Positions 8,297-16,981 of a stretch of 64,000 nucleotides of DNA are shown in pieces. The stretch is from contig CP107851.1 of the NCBI GenBank assembly GCA_036013505.1, forward strand, positions 6,036,501 to 6,100,500, read 5' to 3'. How positions within the stretch are numbered: position 1 is the first letter of the stretch; each line of letters starts with the position of its first letter. Both the position numbers and the translations under genes were made by a program. Origin of the DNA: Streptomyces sp. NBC_00510. Its GTDB lineage: Bacteria; Actinomycetota; Actinomycetes; Streptomycetales; Streptomycetaceae. The notes beneath the pieces are model-generated. The model made no database searches. It was not told the DNA's origin and was given only the letters and a program-made list of their open reading frames with translations.

Positions 8297-8944
8297 TCAC
8301 GCCCGGGTGTGCGAGCCGGTCAGCGCCGCGTATACCACGACGTTCGCCGAGTAGGACTGGGTGGCGTGGTCGAAGGTGCCGCCGCAGGTGATCAGCCGCA
8401 GTTCGGGGCGGACCCCCGAGCCGTACACCCGGTCCGGGCGGAAGCCCGTTTTGTCGACGATCGCCACGCCCTCGACGGCGAACTCGGCGACCGAGCCGTC
8501 CGAGCGGGTGACCTCCACCAGGTCGCCCTGGGTGACCGTGCTCAGGGTGTAGAAGACCGCCGCCTTGGTGCGGGTGTCGACGTGCCCGACGATCAGCGCC
8601 GCCCCCGCGTCCCCGGGGGCGGGGCCGTGCCCGTACCAGCCGGCCACGTTCGGCGTGGTGAACGGCGGCGGGTCCACCGCGCCGTCGGCGGTGAGCCCCC
8701 GCTCCACCAGCTTGGCGTGGATGCCGGCCGAGGGGATGTCGATCCGCAGGGGGCGCGCCGGGGACAGCGGCGTGTGCGCCGCGTAGACCTGGGCGGGCCG
8801 CCCCGCGGCTCCGGCGTCCGCGGTCGCGGCGGTCGCGGGGGCGCCCGACCCGGAGCCCGGCAGGCCCGGGTGGACGTATCCCCTCAGCCATGCCGCGCCG
8901 AGCACCACGACGGTCGCGAGGGTCGCGACGGTACGTCCCTGCAC
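8297..8944 (-). CDS. Sortase, class F-like
   Basis: The 215-aa protein has an N-terminal signal anchor (about residues 5-20), an Ala/Pro-rich stem and a sortase domain. LRIDIPSAGIHAKLVERGL, FTTPNVAGWYGHG and LIVGHVDT (catalytic His) are typical of actinobacterial class F sortases. The nucleophile is the Cys in LITCGG. Between this Cys and the C-terminus the only arginine is the penultimate residue. The strand SYSANVVVYA carries no Arg where many sortases place the third catalytic residue. The start follows the upstream surface-protein stop by 4 nt, so the two genes are cotranscribed and perhaps translationally coupled. Confidence 0.85.
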   Translation of the reverse strand: MQGRTVATLATVVVLGAAWLRGYVHPGLPGSGSGAPATAATADAGAAGRPAQVYAAHTPLSPARPLRIDIPSAGIHAKLVERGLTADGAVDPPPFTTPNVAGWYGHGPAPGDAGAALIVGHVDTRTKAAVFYTLSTVTQGDLVEVTRSDGSVAEFAVEGVAIVDKTGFRPDRVYGSGVRPELRLITCGGTFDHATQSYSANVVVYAALTGSHTRA

Positions 8945-8948
8945 CGGG

Positions 8949-9941
8949 TCAGTCCCGGGTGCGGCGACGGTGCACGACCAGTCCCGCTGCCCCTGCCACG
9001 GCCAGGACCCCGGCCGCCACGATGCCGGGCACGCCCGCCGGCTGCTGCTGCTCCGCCGTGGCCTGGTGCGCCGCCATGGCGCCGCCGCCCGCGGGGACCG
9101 GAGCGGACGGGAAGCCGGAGGCGGCCTCGGTGACCTCCAGCGTGCCCTCGTGGCTCTTGCCGTCGCAGGTGATGGAGACCCGGTAGGAGCCCGGGGTCAG
9201 CCCGGAGCGGACCACGGCGGAGGCGTACATCCCGCCGTCGCTGGCCGGGGCGAGGGTGACCGGGGTGACGAACGCGGAGGAGCTGACGGTGCCGGTCTTG
9301 GCGCGGTCGCACTGGTCGGTGCGGACGTCGACGTCGCCGCCGGGGCCGGCCGTGCCGGGGGTGATCCTCACCGGGCCGCTGCCGGTTCCGCCGGTTCCGC
9401 CGACGCCGCCGACGCCGCCACCGACGCCGCCACCGACGCCGCCGGTCCCGCCGATGCCCCCGGTGCCGCCGATCCCACCGGTGCCGCCGATCCCACCGGT
9501 GCCGCCAATGCCCCCGGTTCCGCCGGTGCCGCCGTCGTCGTCCGGGCCGCTGTCCGGGCCGTCGTCGTCCTGTCCGGAGTCGTCACGGCCGCCGTTGTCA
9601 CGGCCGGAATCCTCGTTGTCGTTGTCGCTGTTGTTGTCGCCGTTGCCGCGCCCGCTGTCGTCGTCATCGTCGTCGTTGTTGTTGTTGTTCTGCCGGCCGT
9701 TGTCCTGGCCGTCGTCGTCGCCCTTGTTGCCGAACTGCAGGAGGGGGTTGTTGCTGCCGCCGTCCTGGTCCCCGTCATCCCCGCCTCCGCCACCTCCGCC
9801 GCCTCCGCCGAACTGGAACGAGGTCCCGCTGGAGTCGTCCGGTCCGTCGTCGGCCACGGCGGCGGGACCGCACAGCGCGATCAGCGTCGCCGCCGCGGCG
9901 GCACACAAGGGAACGCGGGCGGCTCCCATGACAGAGCCCAT
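8949..9941 (-). CDS. Secreted Asp/Asn- and Gly-rich surface protein with C-terminal anchor
   Basis: The 330-aa protein has a signal peptide and then a Gly run. A roughly 60-residue acidic low-complexity stretch of Asp, Asn, Gly and Ser follows, and then tandem GGTGGI units. The folded part (about residues 190-280) is a small beta domain with VVRSGLTPGSYRVSITCDGK. It ends with a hydrophobic helix and HRRRTRD, but there is no LPxTG or LAxTG before the helix. It could stay membrane-bound or be processed in another way. The ATG at 9941 is favoured over 9956 because GGAGG lies 8 nt upstream. It is operonic with the sortase. The function is unknown. Confidence 0.75.
   Translation of the reverse strand: MGSVMGAARVPLCAAAAATLIALCGPAAVADDGPDDSSGTSFQFGGGGGGGGGGDDGDQDGGSNNPLLQFGNKGDDDGQDNGRQNNNNNDDDDDDSGRGNGDNNSDNDNEDSGRDNGGRDDSGQDDDGPDSGPDDDGGTGGTGGIGGTGGIGGTGGIGGTGGIGGTGGVGGGVGGGVGGVGGTGGTGSGPVRITPGTAGPGGDVDVRTDQCDRAKTGTVSSSAFVTPVTLAPASDGGMYASAVVRSGLTPGSYRVSITCDGKSHEGTLEVTEAASGFPSAPVPAGGGAMAAHQATAEQQQPAGVPGIVAAGVLAVAGAAGLVVHRRRTRD
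9385..9530. repeat. Tandem repeat encoding GGTGGI units
   Basis: Within the surface-protein gene, a unit of about 18 bp (variants of CCGGTGCCGCCGATCCCA) recurs with small changes. It encodes Gly-Gly-Thr/Ile/Val steps. The unit is continuous coding sequence with no spacers. Confidence 0.7.
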
Positions 9942-10133
9942 GATCACAACCTCCACTCAACCGGGCTCACGTCGTCGGATTGGTCGGCCCCGGTGTTTCG
10001 AAGGTCCCTTCCCGCGCGGGCCCTCGCATGCGGTGGTGGTCCGGACGGGTCGAAGGGTCGCCCGGACCGGGGACAAGGGGCGGACGCCGCGCGCATGTGC
10101 ACAGGTCACCCGGCCGGACTAGAGTCCGCAGCC

Positions 10134-10913
10134 ATGACAGCGCGCAAGCCCATTGAATCCTGGCTCACCGACATGGACGGCGTCCTGATGCACGAGGGCA
10201 TCCCGGTGCCCGGCGCGGACGCCTTTATCAAGCGGCTGCGGGACTCGGGCCGCCCGTTCCTCGTCCTGACGAACAACTCGATCTACACGCCCCGCGACCT
10301 GGCGGCGCGGCTCAGCCGCATCGGCCTGGACGTGCCGGCCGAGAACATCTGGACCTCCGCGCTGGCCACGGCCCGCTTCCTGGACGCCCAGCACCCCGGC
10401 GGGACGGCGTACGTCATCGGGGAGGCCGGCCTCACCACGGCCCTGCACGACGCGGGCTACGTGCTGACCGACCACGAGCCCGACTTCGTGATCCTGGGCG
10501 AGACGCGAACCTACTCCTTCGAGGCCCTCACCAAGGCCATCCGCCTGATCAACGCGGGGTCCCGGTTCATCGCCACCAACCCCGACAACACCGGGCCCTC
10601 GCCCGAGGGGGCGCTGCCCGCCACGGGCTCGGTCGCCGCCCTGATCACCAAGGCGACGGGGAAGGACCCGTACTTCGTCGGCAAGCCGAACCCGCTGATG
10701 ATGCGGACCGGCCTCAACACCATCGGCGCGCACTCGGAGACCTCCGCCATGATCGGCGACCGCATGGACACCGACGTGCTGGCGGGGCTGGAGGCCGGGA
10801 TGCAGACCTTCCTGGTGCTGACCGGCCTGACCAAGGCGGGCGACATCGACCGCTTCCCCTACCGGCCGACCACCGTCGTGGACTCCATCGCGGACCTCGT
10901 CGACCTCGTCTGA
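10134..10913 (+). CDS. HAD-IIA family phosphatase (NagD-like)
   Basis: The 259-aa cytoplasmic hydrolase has the HAD motifs: DMDGVLMHEG near the N-terminus (nucleophile and acid Asp), LTNNS as motif II, the lysine in KPNPLMM as motif III, and GDRMDTDVLAG as motif IV. The cap domain and length fit the NagD/p-nitrophenylphosphatase group (HAD-IIA). The physiological substrate of such proteins is usually uncertain. The ATG at 10134 was chosen because it starts the conserved domain; longer upstream frames run antisense to the surface-protein gene. A strong terminator follows the stop. Confidence 0.9.
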   Translation: MTARKPIESWLTDMDGVLMHEGIPVPGADAFIKRLRDSGRPFLVLTNNSIYTPRDLAARLSRIGLDVPAENIWTSALATARFLDAQHPGGTAYVIGEAGLTTALHDAGYVLTDHEPDFVILGETRTYSFEALTKAIRLINAGSRFIATNPDNTGPSPEGALPATGSVAALITKATGKDPYFVGKPNPLMMRTGLNTIGAHSETSAMIGDRMDTDVLAGLEAGMQTFLVLTGLTKAGDIDRFPYRPTTVVDSIADLVDLV

Positions 10914-10929
10914 CCTCGGCTGACGACGG

Positions 10930-10963
10930 CACCGCCCCCGGCCGCGACCGGCCGGGGGCGGTG
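10930..10963 (+). terminator. Terminator after the HAD phosphatase
   Basis: A perfect 14-bp stem, CACCGCCCCCGGCC with GGCCGGGGGCGGTG, around a 6-nt loop begins 17 nt after the stop codon. Confidence 0.8.
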
Positions 10964-11109
10964 GCACCCTCCACGATCCGGGGCGGCCGCACGGTGACGC
11001 CGCGCCGCGGGACGTTCACCGGATGATCATCTGCCGGGCGGCGGGAGTTGGGGGCGGCGGAGCAGGCTCTCCCCGCATTTCCTCAGCGATCTTGGAAGGG
11101 CGTCCACCG

Positions 11110-12516
11110 ATGCTGTCCCGCACCCGCACGGCCACCCTCGTCCCCGGCGCGGTCGCCACCGTGCTCGCCGCCACGATGGTGCCGCTCCTCGGCACCCCGG
11201 CGGGCGCCGCCTCGTACGGCACCCCGACGATCTCCCTGTCCGCCTCCTACCTCTCCGGCGCGGTCGGTGCCACCGCCGACCCGACCGTCACGGTCACCGT
11301 CGCGCAGAGCGGCGCGGACGCCTCGGCGCTCACCGTCGCCGCCTCCGCCAGCACCAAGACCTCGGTCGCCGGCACCGGCGACGTGACCGTCACCGGCACG
11401 GGCGGCAGCCGCACCCTGGCGGTCGCCCCCCGTGCCCGCGGCTACGCCGACCTGACGGTCAAGGTGACCGGCCTCGGCGGCAAGACCGCCACCAAGACGC
11501 TGCACTTCGCCGCCTCCGCCGCCGTCACCCACGCCGCCGACACCCGGTACACCACCGGCTCCAGCGACGCCTCCGCCGCCGTGGACGTCGGCGGCGGCTA
11601 CATGGTCGTCGCCGACGACGAGAGCAACGTGCTGCGGCTGTACCGGCGCGACGGCTCCGGCGCCGCCGTGCGCACCTGGGACATCGGCTCCAAGGCCGGC
11701 GCCTCCTCCGAGATCGACATCGAGGCCGGCACCCGGGCGGGCGACACCATCTACTGGACCGGCTCCATGGGCAACAACAAGGACGGCGAGGTGAAGGCCG
11801 ACCGCTCCACGCTCTTCGCCACCACCGTCACCGGCAGCGGCGCCGACACCCAGCTGACCGTCTCCGGCTACTACGAGGGCCTGCGCGCCGACCTGATCGC
11901 CTGGGACAAGGCGGGCGGGAACCGCTACGGCTTCGCCGCGGGCGCCGCTTCCGGTGAGATACCCAAGGCCATCGACGGCTTCAACGCCGAGGGCATGGAG
12001 TTCGCCCCCGGCTCGACCAGCACCGCGTACATCGGCTTCCGCGCCCCGCTGGTGCCCCCGGCCTCCGGCGGGAAGGCGCTGCTGGTGCCGGTCACCAACC
12101 TCGACAAGCTGGTCGGCGGCAAGCCCAACACCTCCGTCCACGCCACCTTCGGCACCCCGGTCACCCTCGACCTCGGCGGCCTCAGCGTCCGTGACATCCG
12201 CCGCAACGCCGCCGGGCAGTACCTGATCCTGGCCGGTTCCTGGGCAGCCGACGACAACAGCGACCCGTACGCCCTCTACTCCTGGGACGGCAACGCCGGC
12301 AGCGCGCCCGTCAAGCTGCTCGACCTGCCCACCTCCGATCCGGGCGCCTGGGAGGCCATCGTGGACGTTCCGGACCTGACCGCGGCAGGTGCCCGGGCGC
12401 AGCTGATGACCGACAACGGCGCCGCCGACCTCTACGGGGACGGCAAGGAGGCCAAGGACCTCAGCCACCCCGAGTGGCAGAAGTCCCGCAGCACCTGGTT
12501 CACCCTCGGCGGCTGA
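11110..12516 (+). CDS. Secreted DUF3616-type protein
   Basis: The 468-aa exported protein has a signal peptide ending near GTPAGAAS, an N-terminal Ig-like domain of about 100 residues rich in Thr and Val, and then a beta-propeller-like domain. ADDESNVLRLYRRDGSG, the SSEIDIEAGTRAGDTIYWTG region and DGFNAEGMEFAPGS match DUF3616 proteins of actinobacteria, whose activity is not established. The ATG at 11110 follows GGAAGGG. The 3' end overlaps the convergent LAATG gene by 17 bp. Confidence 0.8.
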   Translation: MLSRTRTATLVPGAVATVLAATMVPLLGTPAGAASYGTPTISLSASYLSGAVGATADPTVTVTVAQSGADASALTVAASASTKTSVAGTGDVTVTGTGGSRTLAVAPRARGYADLTVKVTGLGGKTATKTLHFAASAAVTHAADTRYTTGSSDASAAVDVGGGYMVVADDESNVLRLYRRDGSGAAVRTWDIGSKAGASSEIDIEAGTRAGDTIYWTGSMGNNKDGEVKADRSTLFATTVTGSGADTQLTVSGYYEGLRADLIAWDKAGGNRYGFAAGAASGEIPKAIDGFNAEGMEFAPGSTSTAYIGFRAPLVPPASGGKALLVPVTNLDKLVGGKPNTSVHATFGTPVTLDLGGLSVRDIRRNAAGQYLILAGSWAADDNSDPYALYSWDGNAGSAPVKLLDLPTSDPGAWEAIVDVPDLTAAGARAQLMTDNGAADLYGDGKEAKDLSHPEWQKSRSTWFTLGG

Positions 12517-13465
12517 ACCGCAGGGCCGCACCGCCCATGACCAGCAGCACGCCGGCGCCCGTGAGCATCAGCGCGGGCGCCCGGTGCTGTTCGCCCGTGG
12601 CGGCCAGGCGCGGTGGGGTGCCCGGGGCGCTGCCCGGGGCGGTCTCGTCGCCCTTGCCGGGTACGGGTGCCGGCCCGGATCCCGTACCGGGACCCGTACC
12701 CGGTCCGGTGCCGGGACCGGGGCCCGGCCCGGCGCCCACGGAGGGATCCGGTGCCGGGGACCCGCCCGGGCGTGTGCCCGGCCCGTCACCCGGTCCGGTG
12801 CCTTCGCCGCCGTCCCCGCCTCCGCCGCCGTCCGGTTGCCCCTCCTCACCGGGCCGGCCGGGGCGCGGGGACTGCGGCCCGGCCGTGGCGTCCCGGTGGG
12901 GGACGACGTCGAAGTCGTAGCCGGCGGACTCCCCGACCCAGTCGCCGTCCGTGCCGCGGCGCTCCATGATCGTGGCCGACGCCGTGACCGGTCCGGCGGG
13001 CGTGGGCGCGGTGAAACGCAGCCGCAGTGCGATCGCCACCTTGCGGCGCGAGGGCAGCGTGGTGCCCGGCCCGTCCTTGCCGCCCACCACGGCGATGTTC
13101 TCGTCGTTGTCCGTGCGCTCGACGGCCACCGGCCGCCACGAGCGGTCCCGTGCGCTCCGGGCTCCCGCGACGGGGGCCGGCATCCGGTACTCCAGGCGGA
13201 TCTGATCGGGCGTCAGCTTCCGTCCGCGGTCGACGAAGACGAGGACCGGGTGCACGTCGCGCAGCGGCCCGCTCGACGTGTTCTCCAGTTCCACCCGGAA
13301 CTCCTCGGGCCCGGCCCCCGCCGTGTAGGTGTGGGGGCCGCCCAGCAGCCGGGCGGTGACCGGGAAGGGCTCCGCGGCCGACTGGGGGGCCGCCGCCACG
13401 ACCGCGGCCGCCGCGACGGCCAGAGCGCTGCACCACCTCATGGGCAGCGAAGCTCTCACGGTCAT
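12500..13465 (-). CDS. LAxTG-anchored surface protein
   Basis: The 321-aa protein has a signal peptide (cleavage near AAPQSAAEP) and a beta-sandwich-like domain (about residues 35-190). A long Pro/Gly/Asp-rich stalk of PGTGPGT-type steps follows. It ends with LAATG, a hydrophobic helix and the tail RFSRRG, the complete sorting signal for a class E housekeeping sortase that accepts LAxTG. This should place it covalently on the cell wall. The role of the folded domain is unknown. Either the first ATG (13465) or the one eight codons on (MRWCSALAVA) could be the start; neither has a strong ribosome site. Confidence 0.8.
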   Translation of the reverse strand: MTVRASLPMRWCSALAVAAAAVVAAAPQSAAEPFPVTARLLGGPHTYTAGAGPEEFRVELENTSSGPLRDVHPVLVFVDRGRKLTPDQIRLEYRMPAPVAGARSARDRSWRPVAVERTDNDENIAVVGGKDGPGTTLPSRRKVAIALRLRFTAPTPAGPVTASATIMERRGTDGDWVGESAGYDFDVVPHRDATAGPQSPRPGRPGEEGQPDGGGGGDGGEGTGPGDGPGTRPGGSPAPDPSVGAGPGPGPGTGPGTGPGTGSGPAPVPGKGDETAPGSAPGTPPRLAATGEQHRAPALMLTGAGVLLVMGGAALRFSRRG

Positions 13466-13521
13466 CCGCTGATATCACCGCGCGACGCGGTGACGGCCCG
13501 CCCCCGCACCCGTACGGGCGG

Positions 13522-14703
13522 CTAGCCGACCGCCGTCTGGCCGAAGAGCGGCGCCAGCGCCAGCAGCGCGGCCCCCTCGGCGACCACGCGCCGCCCGGCC
13601 GCGGCGACGGTGACGGGCACCGTGCGGCCGGCCGCGCGCAGGGTGCGCGGGTCCATGGCGGCGGCCACCTCGCGCGCGAAGAGCACGGGGTCCGCCAGCA
13701 CGGTGCGGCCGCCGAGCACGACCCGGTCGATGTCCAGCAGGGAGACCAGGTTGGCGGCGCCGACGCCGAGCAGCCGCGCGGCCTGCGCCGTGTCCCCGCG
13801 GCCGACGGCGGCCAGGCACAGCGCCTCCAGGCAGCCCCGGTTGCCGCAGGCACACACCGGGCCGTCCAGGGCGACCGCCTGGTGGCCGAACTCGCCCGCG
13901 CCGGTGCGGGCGCCGCGGTGCAGCGTGCCGTCGAGCACGAGGCCCGCGCCGAGGCCGGTCCCCAGGTGCAGATAGCCGAACGAGTCCCCGGCGCCGGGGC
14001 CCGCCGGGCCCGCCCCCGCGCCGTATGCACCGTCCGTGCCGTCCCGGTCCCCGTCCCCGCCGGGCGGGAGCACGGCGAGGGCCGCCGCGTTGGTGTCCTT
14101 GTCCAGCACGACGGGCAGCCCGAGGCGTTCGGCCAGCGCGTCGCGCAGCGGGTAGCCGTCCCATCCCGGCAGGCCCGTGACGCGGTGCAGCATCCCCGCG
14201 GTGTGGTCGAGCGGGCCCGGGCAGGCGAGCCCGGCGCCGAGCACCGCCCCGTCCGCGCCGGGCGTGGCGCCGACGGTCTCCCGGACCAGTCCCGCCACCG
14301 CCTCCAGCACCTCCCCGGCCGGGCGGCGCAGGTCCAGGGGGACGGTCCGGGCGTCCACCACGCCGCCCGCCAGGTCGGCGAGCACCACCGTCAACTCGTC
14401 GCGGTCCAGGTGCACCCCCACGGCGTACCGGGCGCGGCGCGCCAGCCGCAGCAGGGTGCGCGGCTTGCCGCCGGTGGGGGCGCCGCGCCCCGCCTCGTCG
14501 ACCAGGCCGTCGGCCCGCAGCCGTGCGGTGATCTTGCTGACGGCCTGGGGGGTGAGCCCGGTGCGCTCGGCCAGTTCCAGGCGGCTGATGCCGGCGCCCT
14601 CGCCCACGGTCGCCGTCCGCAGCAGGCCCAGGACGAGGGCGGCGTTGTGGCTGCGCAGCGCGGGCAGGTTGGCCCCGGAGATTCCCCTGTTCACATCTCC
14701 CAT
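13522..14703 (-). CDS. ROK family transcriptional regulator
   Basis: The 393-aa protein joins an N-terminal winged helix (ISRLELAERTGLTPQAVSKI, about residues 40-60) to a ROK sugar-kinase-like domain. The zinc motif is CACGNRGCLEAL, with GAGEFGHQAV just before it. Such proteins usually repress carbohydrate genes and are relieved by sugars. The start at 14703 (MGDVNRGISG) was preferred because the longer frame to 14763 would overlap the divergent gene at 14751. The 47-bp shared gap holds a palindrome, so regulation of the adjacent oxidoreductase and of itself is likely. Confidence 0.87.
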   Translation of the reverse strand: MGDVNRGISGANLPALRSHNAALVLGLLRTATVGEGAGISRLELAERTGLTPQAVSKITARLRADGLVDEAGRGAPTGGKPRTLLRLARRARYAVGVHLDRDELTVVLADLAGGVVDARTVPLDLRRPAGEVLEAVAGLVRETVGATPGADGAVLGAGLACPGPLDHTAGMLHRVTGLPGWDGYPLRDALAERLGLPVVLDKDTNAAALAVLPPGGDGDRDGTDGAYGAGAGPAGPGAGDSFGYLHLGTGLGAGLVLDGTLHRGARTGAGEFGHQAVALDGPVCACGNRGCLEALCLAAVGRGDTAQAARLLGVGAANLVSLLDIDRVVLGGRTVLADPVLFAREVAAAMDPRTLRAAGRTVPVTVAAAGRRVVAEGAALLALAPLFGQTAVG

Positions 14704-14725
14704 TGTCAGGTTCGCTTGCACTTTG

Positions 14726-14738
14726 GCAACAGCGTTGC
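14726..14738. promoter_or_regulatory. Putative ROK operator palindrome
   Basis: The inverted repeat GCAAC-AGC-GTTGC lies in the 47-bp gap between the divergent ROK and oxidoreductase genes, 12 bp before the latter's start. Position and symmetry suggest an operator. Binding by this ROK protein is inferred. Confidence 0.5.
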
Positions 14739-14750
14739 TTAAGTGGTGCC

Positions 14751-15821
14751 ATGGCTCCCGCACCTCTTCGCGTCGGGCTGGTCGGCTACGGTCTGGCCGG
14801 CTCGGTCTTCCACGCCCCGCTGATCTCCACCACCGACGGCCTCGTCCTGGACACCGTCGTCACCGGCAACCCGGAGCGCCAGGCGCAGGCACGCGCCGAG
14901 CACCCGGACGTCCGCATCGCCGGCCACCCGGACGAGCTGTGGAAGCGCGCCGGCGAGCTCGACCTGATCGTCCTGGCCTCGCCGAACAAGACCCACGTCC
15001 CGTTCGCGACCGCCGCGCTGGAGGCCGGACTCGCGGTCGTCGTCGACAAGCCGGTCGCCGGCACCGCGGCCGAGGCGCACGCCCTCGCGGACCTCGCCGA
15101 CGAGCGCGGCCTGCTGCTCTCGGTCTTCCAGAACCGCCGCTGGGACAACGACTTCCTCACCCTGCGCGGGCTGCTGGAGCGCGGCGAACTGGGCGAGGTG
15201 TGGCGCTTCGAGTCCCGCTTCGAGCGGTGGCGGCCGAGCCTGAAGGGCGGCTGGCGTGAGTCCGGCGACCCCGCCGAGATCGGCGGCCTGCTCTACGACC
15301 TCGGCAGCCACCTCGTCGACCAGGCGCTGACCCTCTTCGGGCCCGCCGTCTGCGTGTACGGCGAGCTGGACGTGCGCCGGCCCGGCGCCCAGGTGGACGA
15401 CGACGCCTTCGTGGCCGTCACCCACGCCGGGGGCGTCCGCTCCCACCTGTGGATGAGCGCCACCACCGCCCAGCTCGGCCCCCGCTTCCGGGTGCTCGGC
15501 AGCGCCGCGGGATACGTCAAGCACGGCCTGGACCCGCAGGAGGCCGCGCTGCGCGACGGCGCCCGCCCCGCCCCCGGCGCCGTGTGGGGCACCGAACCGG
15601 AGGCCGAGTGGGGCGTGCTGGGCGCCGGCGACGAGGTGCGCCCCGTGCCGACCGTGCCGGGCGACTACCCCGCGTACTACGCCGCCGTCGCCGCCGCCCT
15701 GCGTGACGGCACCGCGCCTCCGGTGACCGCCCGCGAGGCCGCCGACGCGCTCACGGTCATCGAGGCGGCCGCCGTCTCGGCCCGCGAGGGACGGACCGTG
15801 CGGCTCACGCCGAAGGCCTGA
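14751..15821 (+). CDS. Gfo/Idh/MocA family oxidoreductase
   Basis: The 356-aa protein starts with the Rossmann motif VGLVGYGLAGSVFHAPLI and carries VVVDKPVAGT, the EKP-like motif (here DKP) that holds the catalytic Lys. The C-terminal domain begins with QNRRWDNDFLTLRGLL and contains GGLLYDLGSHLVDQAL with the conserved His. It resembles NAD(P)-dependent sugar or inositol dehydrogenases. The divergent ROK regulator supports a role in sugar metabolism. Substrate is unknown. A terminator follows 24 nt after the stop. Confidence 0.9.
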   Translation: MAPAPLRVGLVGYGLAGSVFHAPLISTTDGLVLDTVVTGNPERQAQARAEHPDVRIAGHPDELWKRAGELDLIVLASPNKTHVPFATAALEAGLAVVVDKPVAGTAAEAHALADLADERGLLLSVFQNRRWDNDFLTLRGLLERGELGEVWRFESRFERWRPSLKGGWRESGDPAEIGGLLYDLGSHLVDQALTLFGPAVCVYGELDVRRPGAQVDDDAFVAVTHAGGVRSHLWMSATTAQLGPRFRVLGSAAGYVKHGLDPQEAALRDGARPAPGAVWGTEPEAEWGVLGAGDEVRPVPTVPGDYPAYYAAVAAALRDGTAPPVTAREAADALTVIEAAAVSAREGRTVRLTPKA

Positions 15822-15844
15822 CCAAAGGCTCTTCCCCGGGGCGT

Positions 15845-15892
15845 AGCGCCCGGCCCGCGGTCCGCTCCTCCCGGAGCCGCCGGCCGGGCGCT
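15845..15892. terminator. Terminator between the oxidoreductase and the HATPase-like gene
   Basis: AGCGCCCGGCC pairs with GGCCGGGCGCT (11 bp) around a 26-nt arm that itself can fold (GCTCC with GGAGC). It separates convergent genes and could act in both directions. Confidence 0.6.
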
Positions 15893-15894
15893 CC

Positions 15895-16344
15895 TCACCC
15901 TCGGGCGCCGGGACCGCGGGAGTGGTCCGGTGCGTCAGGGGAGAGACGGTGGACCCGCCCCGGGCCGGCCGGCGCCCGGCACAGCCGGGTTGTCGCGTCC
16001 CGGGACGGCGGCTCCGGAGGCACGCCGACGGGCACGGTGGGCGGGTGGCCGTAGCCGGTGTCCGTGACGCACACCGAACGACGGGCCCGGTCCACACCGA
16101 GGGGCACGCGGACCCGGCGCGCCTGCCCGTGCGCGAGGACGTAGCCGCGGGCGACCCTGACCGCCTCGGCCACCCGCGTTGCCGCGGTGCCGTACGCCAG
16201 GGCTCGCAGCGCCGCCCCGCTCATCCGGGCGGCCGGGGCGTCGCTGCCCGGGGCGCGCCGCAGGGAGAAGGTCCAGGAGACGTCGGTTGCGGATCTTTGC
16301 GGATCGGACAGGGACAGTCGTGAGGAGGCCGCGAGCTTGGCCAT
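15895..16344 (-). CDS. Diverged HATPase (RsbW-like) protein, function uncertain
   Basis: This 149-aa ORF resembles the Streptomyces ATP-binding regulatory (RsbW-like) family in SWTFSLRRAP and in the VCVTDTGYGHPPTVP G1-box region. The segment that should carry the catalytic ELVTNA N-box instead reads VARGYVLAHG. The C-terminal ATP lid is short and Pro/Arg-rich. It may be a decaying or repurposed anti-sigma-factor relative. The ATG at 16344 has only a weak ribosome site. It lies downstream of the STAS gene on the same strand, which fits a partner-switching context. Reality of the gene is likely but not certain. Confidence 0.5.
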   Translation of the reverse strand: MAKLAASSRLSLSDPQRSATDVSWTFSLRRAPGSDAPAARMSGAALRALAYGTAATRVAEAVRVARGYVLAHGQARRVRVPLGVDRARRSVCVTDTGYGHPPTVPVGVPPEPPSRDATTRLCRAPAGPGRVHRLSPDAPDHSRGPGARG

Positions 16345-16436
16345 GGCCGGACCACGTCCTGAAGGCGTAGGAAGCACTTCCGGCGACCGGGGTCCTGGGC
16401 CGCCCTGTCAGGCTAGAACACCCGAACGCGGCCGGG

Positions 16437-16826
16437 CTAGGGCGTGTGGGGGGCGCGCGTGCGGGGCGCGTGTTCGCTCGTGGGCTCCGGCCAGTCCGGC
16501 AGGATCGTGAAGCACCGGGTCAGCCGGGTCGCCCGCAGCGTGCGCAGCGTGAACTCGTCCCGGCACACCAGCCGTACCCGCCCGGAGCGCTCCTCGGCGC
16601 GGCGCCGGGCGCGCACCAGCGCCGACAGGCCGCTGCAGTCGATGAACTCCACCGGCCGCAGGTCCACCACGATGTCCGGGCGGTCGGCCCCGGTCAGCGC
16701 GTCGAGGGCGGCGGACAGCCCGGGCGCGGTGAGCGCGTCCACCTCGCCGCCGAGCGTCACCAGGGTGCTGGACCCGTCGGTGCGCCGGTCGATCCGGGGC
16801 ATGGTGTCTGTGGCGTCGTCGGACAT
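16437..16826 (-). CDS. STAS-domain anti-sigma factor antagonist
   Basis: The 129-aa protein is a single STAS domain. VTLGGEVDALTAPGL, DIVVDLRPVEFIDCSGLSAL and LRATRLTRCFTI follow the SpoIIAA/RsbV pattern, and S65 in DCSGLS is the expected phosphorylated serine. It would bind an RsbW-type kinase and free a sigma factor when dephosphorylated. The ATG at 16826 follows GGAG by 7 nt; longer starts add only an unrelated basic stretch. It lies near a diverged HATPase, a GAF-ANTAR protein and, 6 kb away, a SpoIIE phosphatase. Confidence 0.88.
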   Translation of the reverse strand: MSDDATDTMPRIDRRTDGSSTLVTLGGEVDALTAPGLSAALDALTGADRPDIVVDLRPVEFIDCSGLSALVRARRRAEERSGRVRLVCRDEFTLRTLRATRLTRCFTILPDWPEPTSEHAPRTRAPHTP

Positions 16827-16981
16827 GGGACGTCTCCGGGGACGGGAGCCTGGCGCATGCGGCACGGGGACGGGAACAGGACGGGACGCCACCGGGGTCC
16901 GGGGTGGTGGGCCCAGCCTATGCCCGACGTGCCGTCACCGGTCCGGCCGAGGACGAACCCGTGACCTCCCCCGCCGGCGGG

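Noticed and set aside
9385..9530. CRISPR-like or regulatory repeat array
   Set aside because: The repeats are contiguous coding triplets for Gly-rich protein without spacers.
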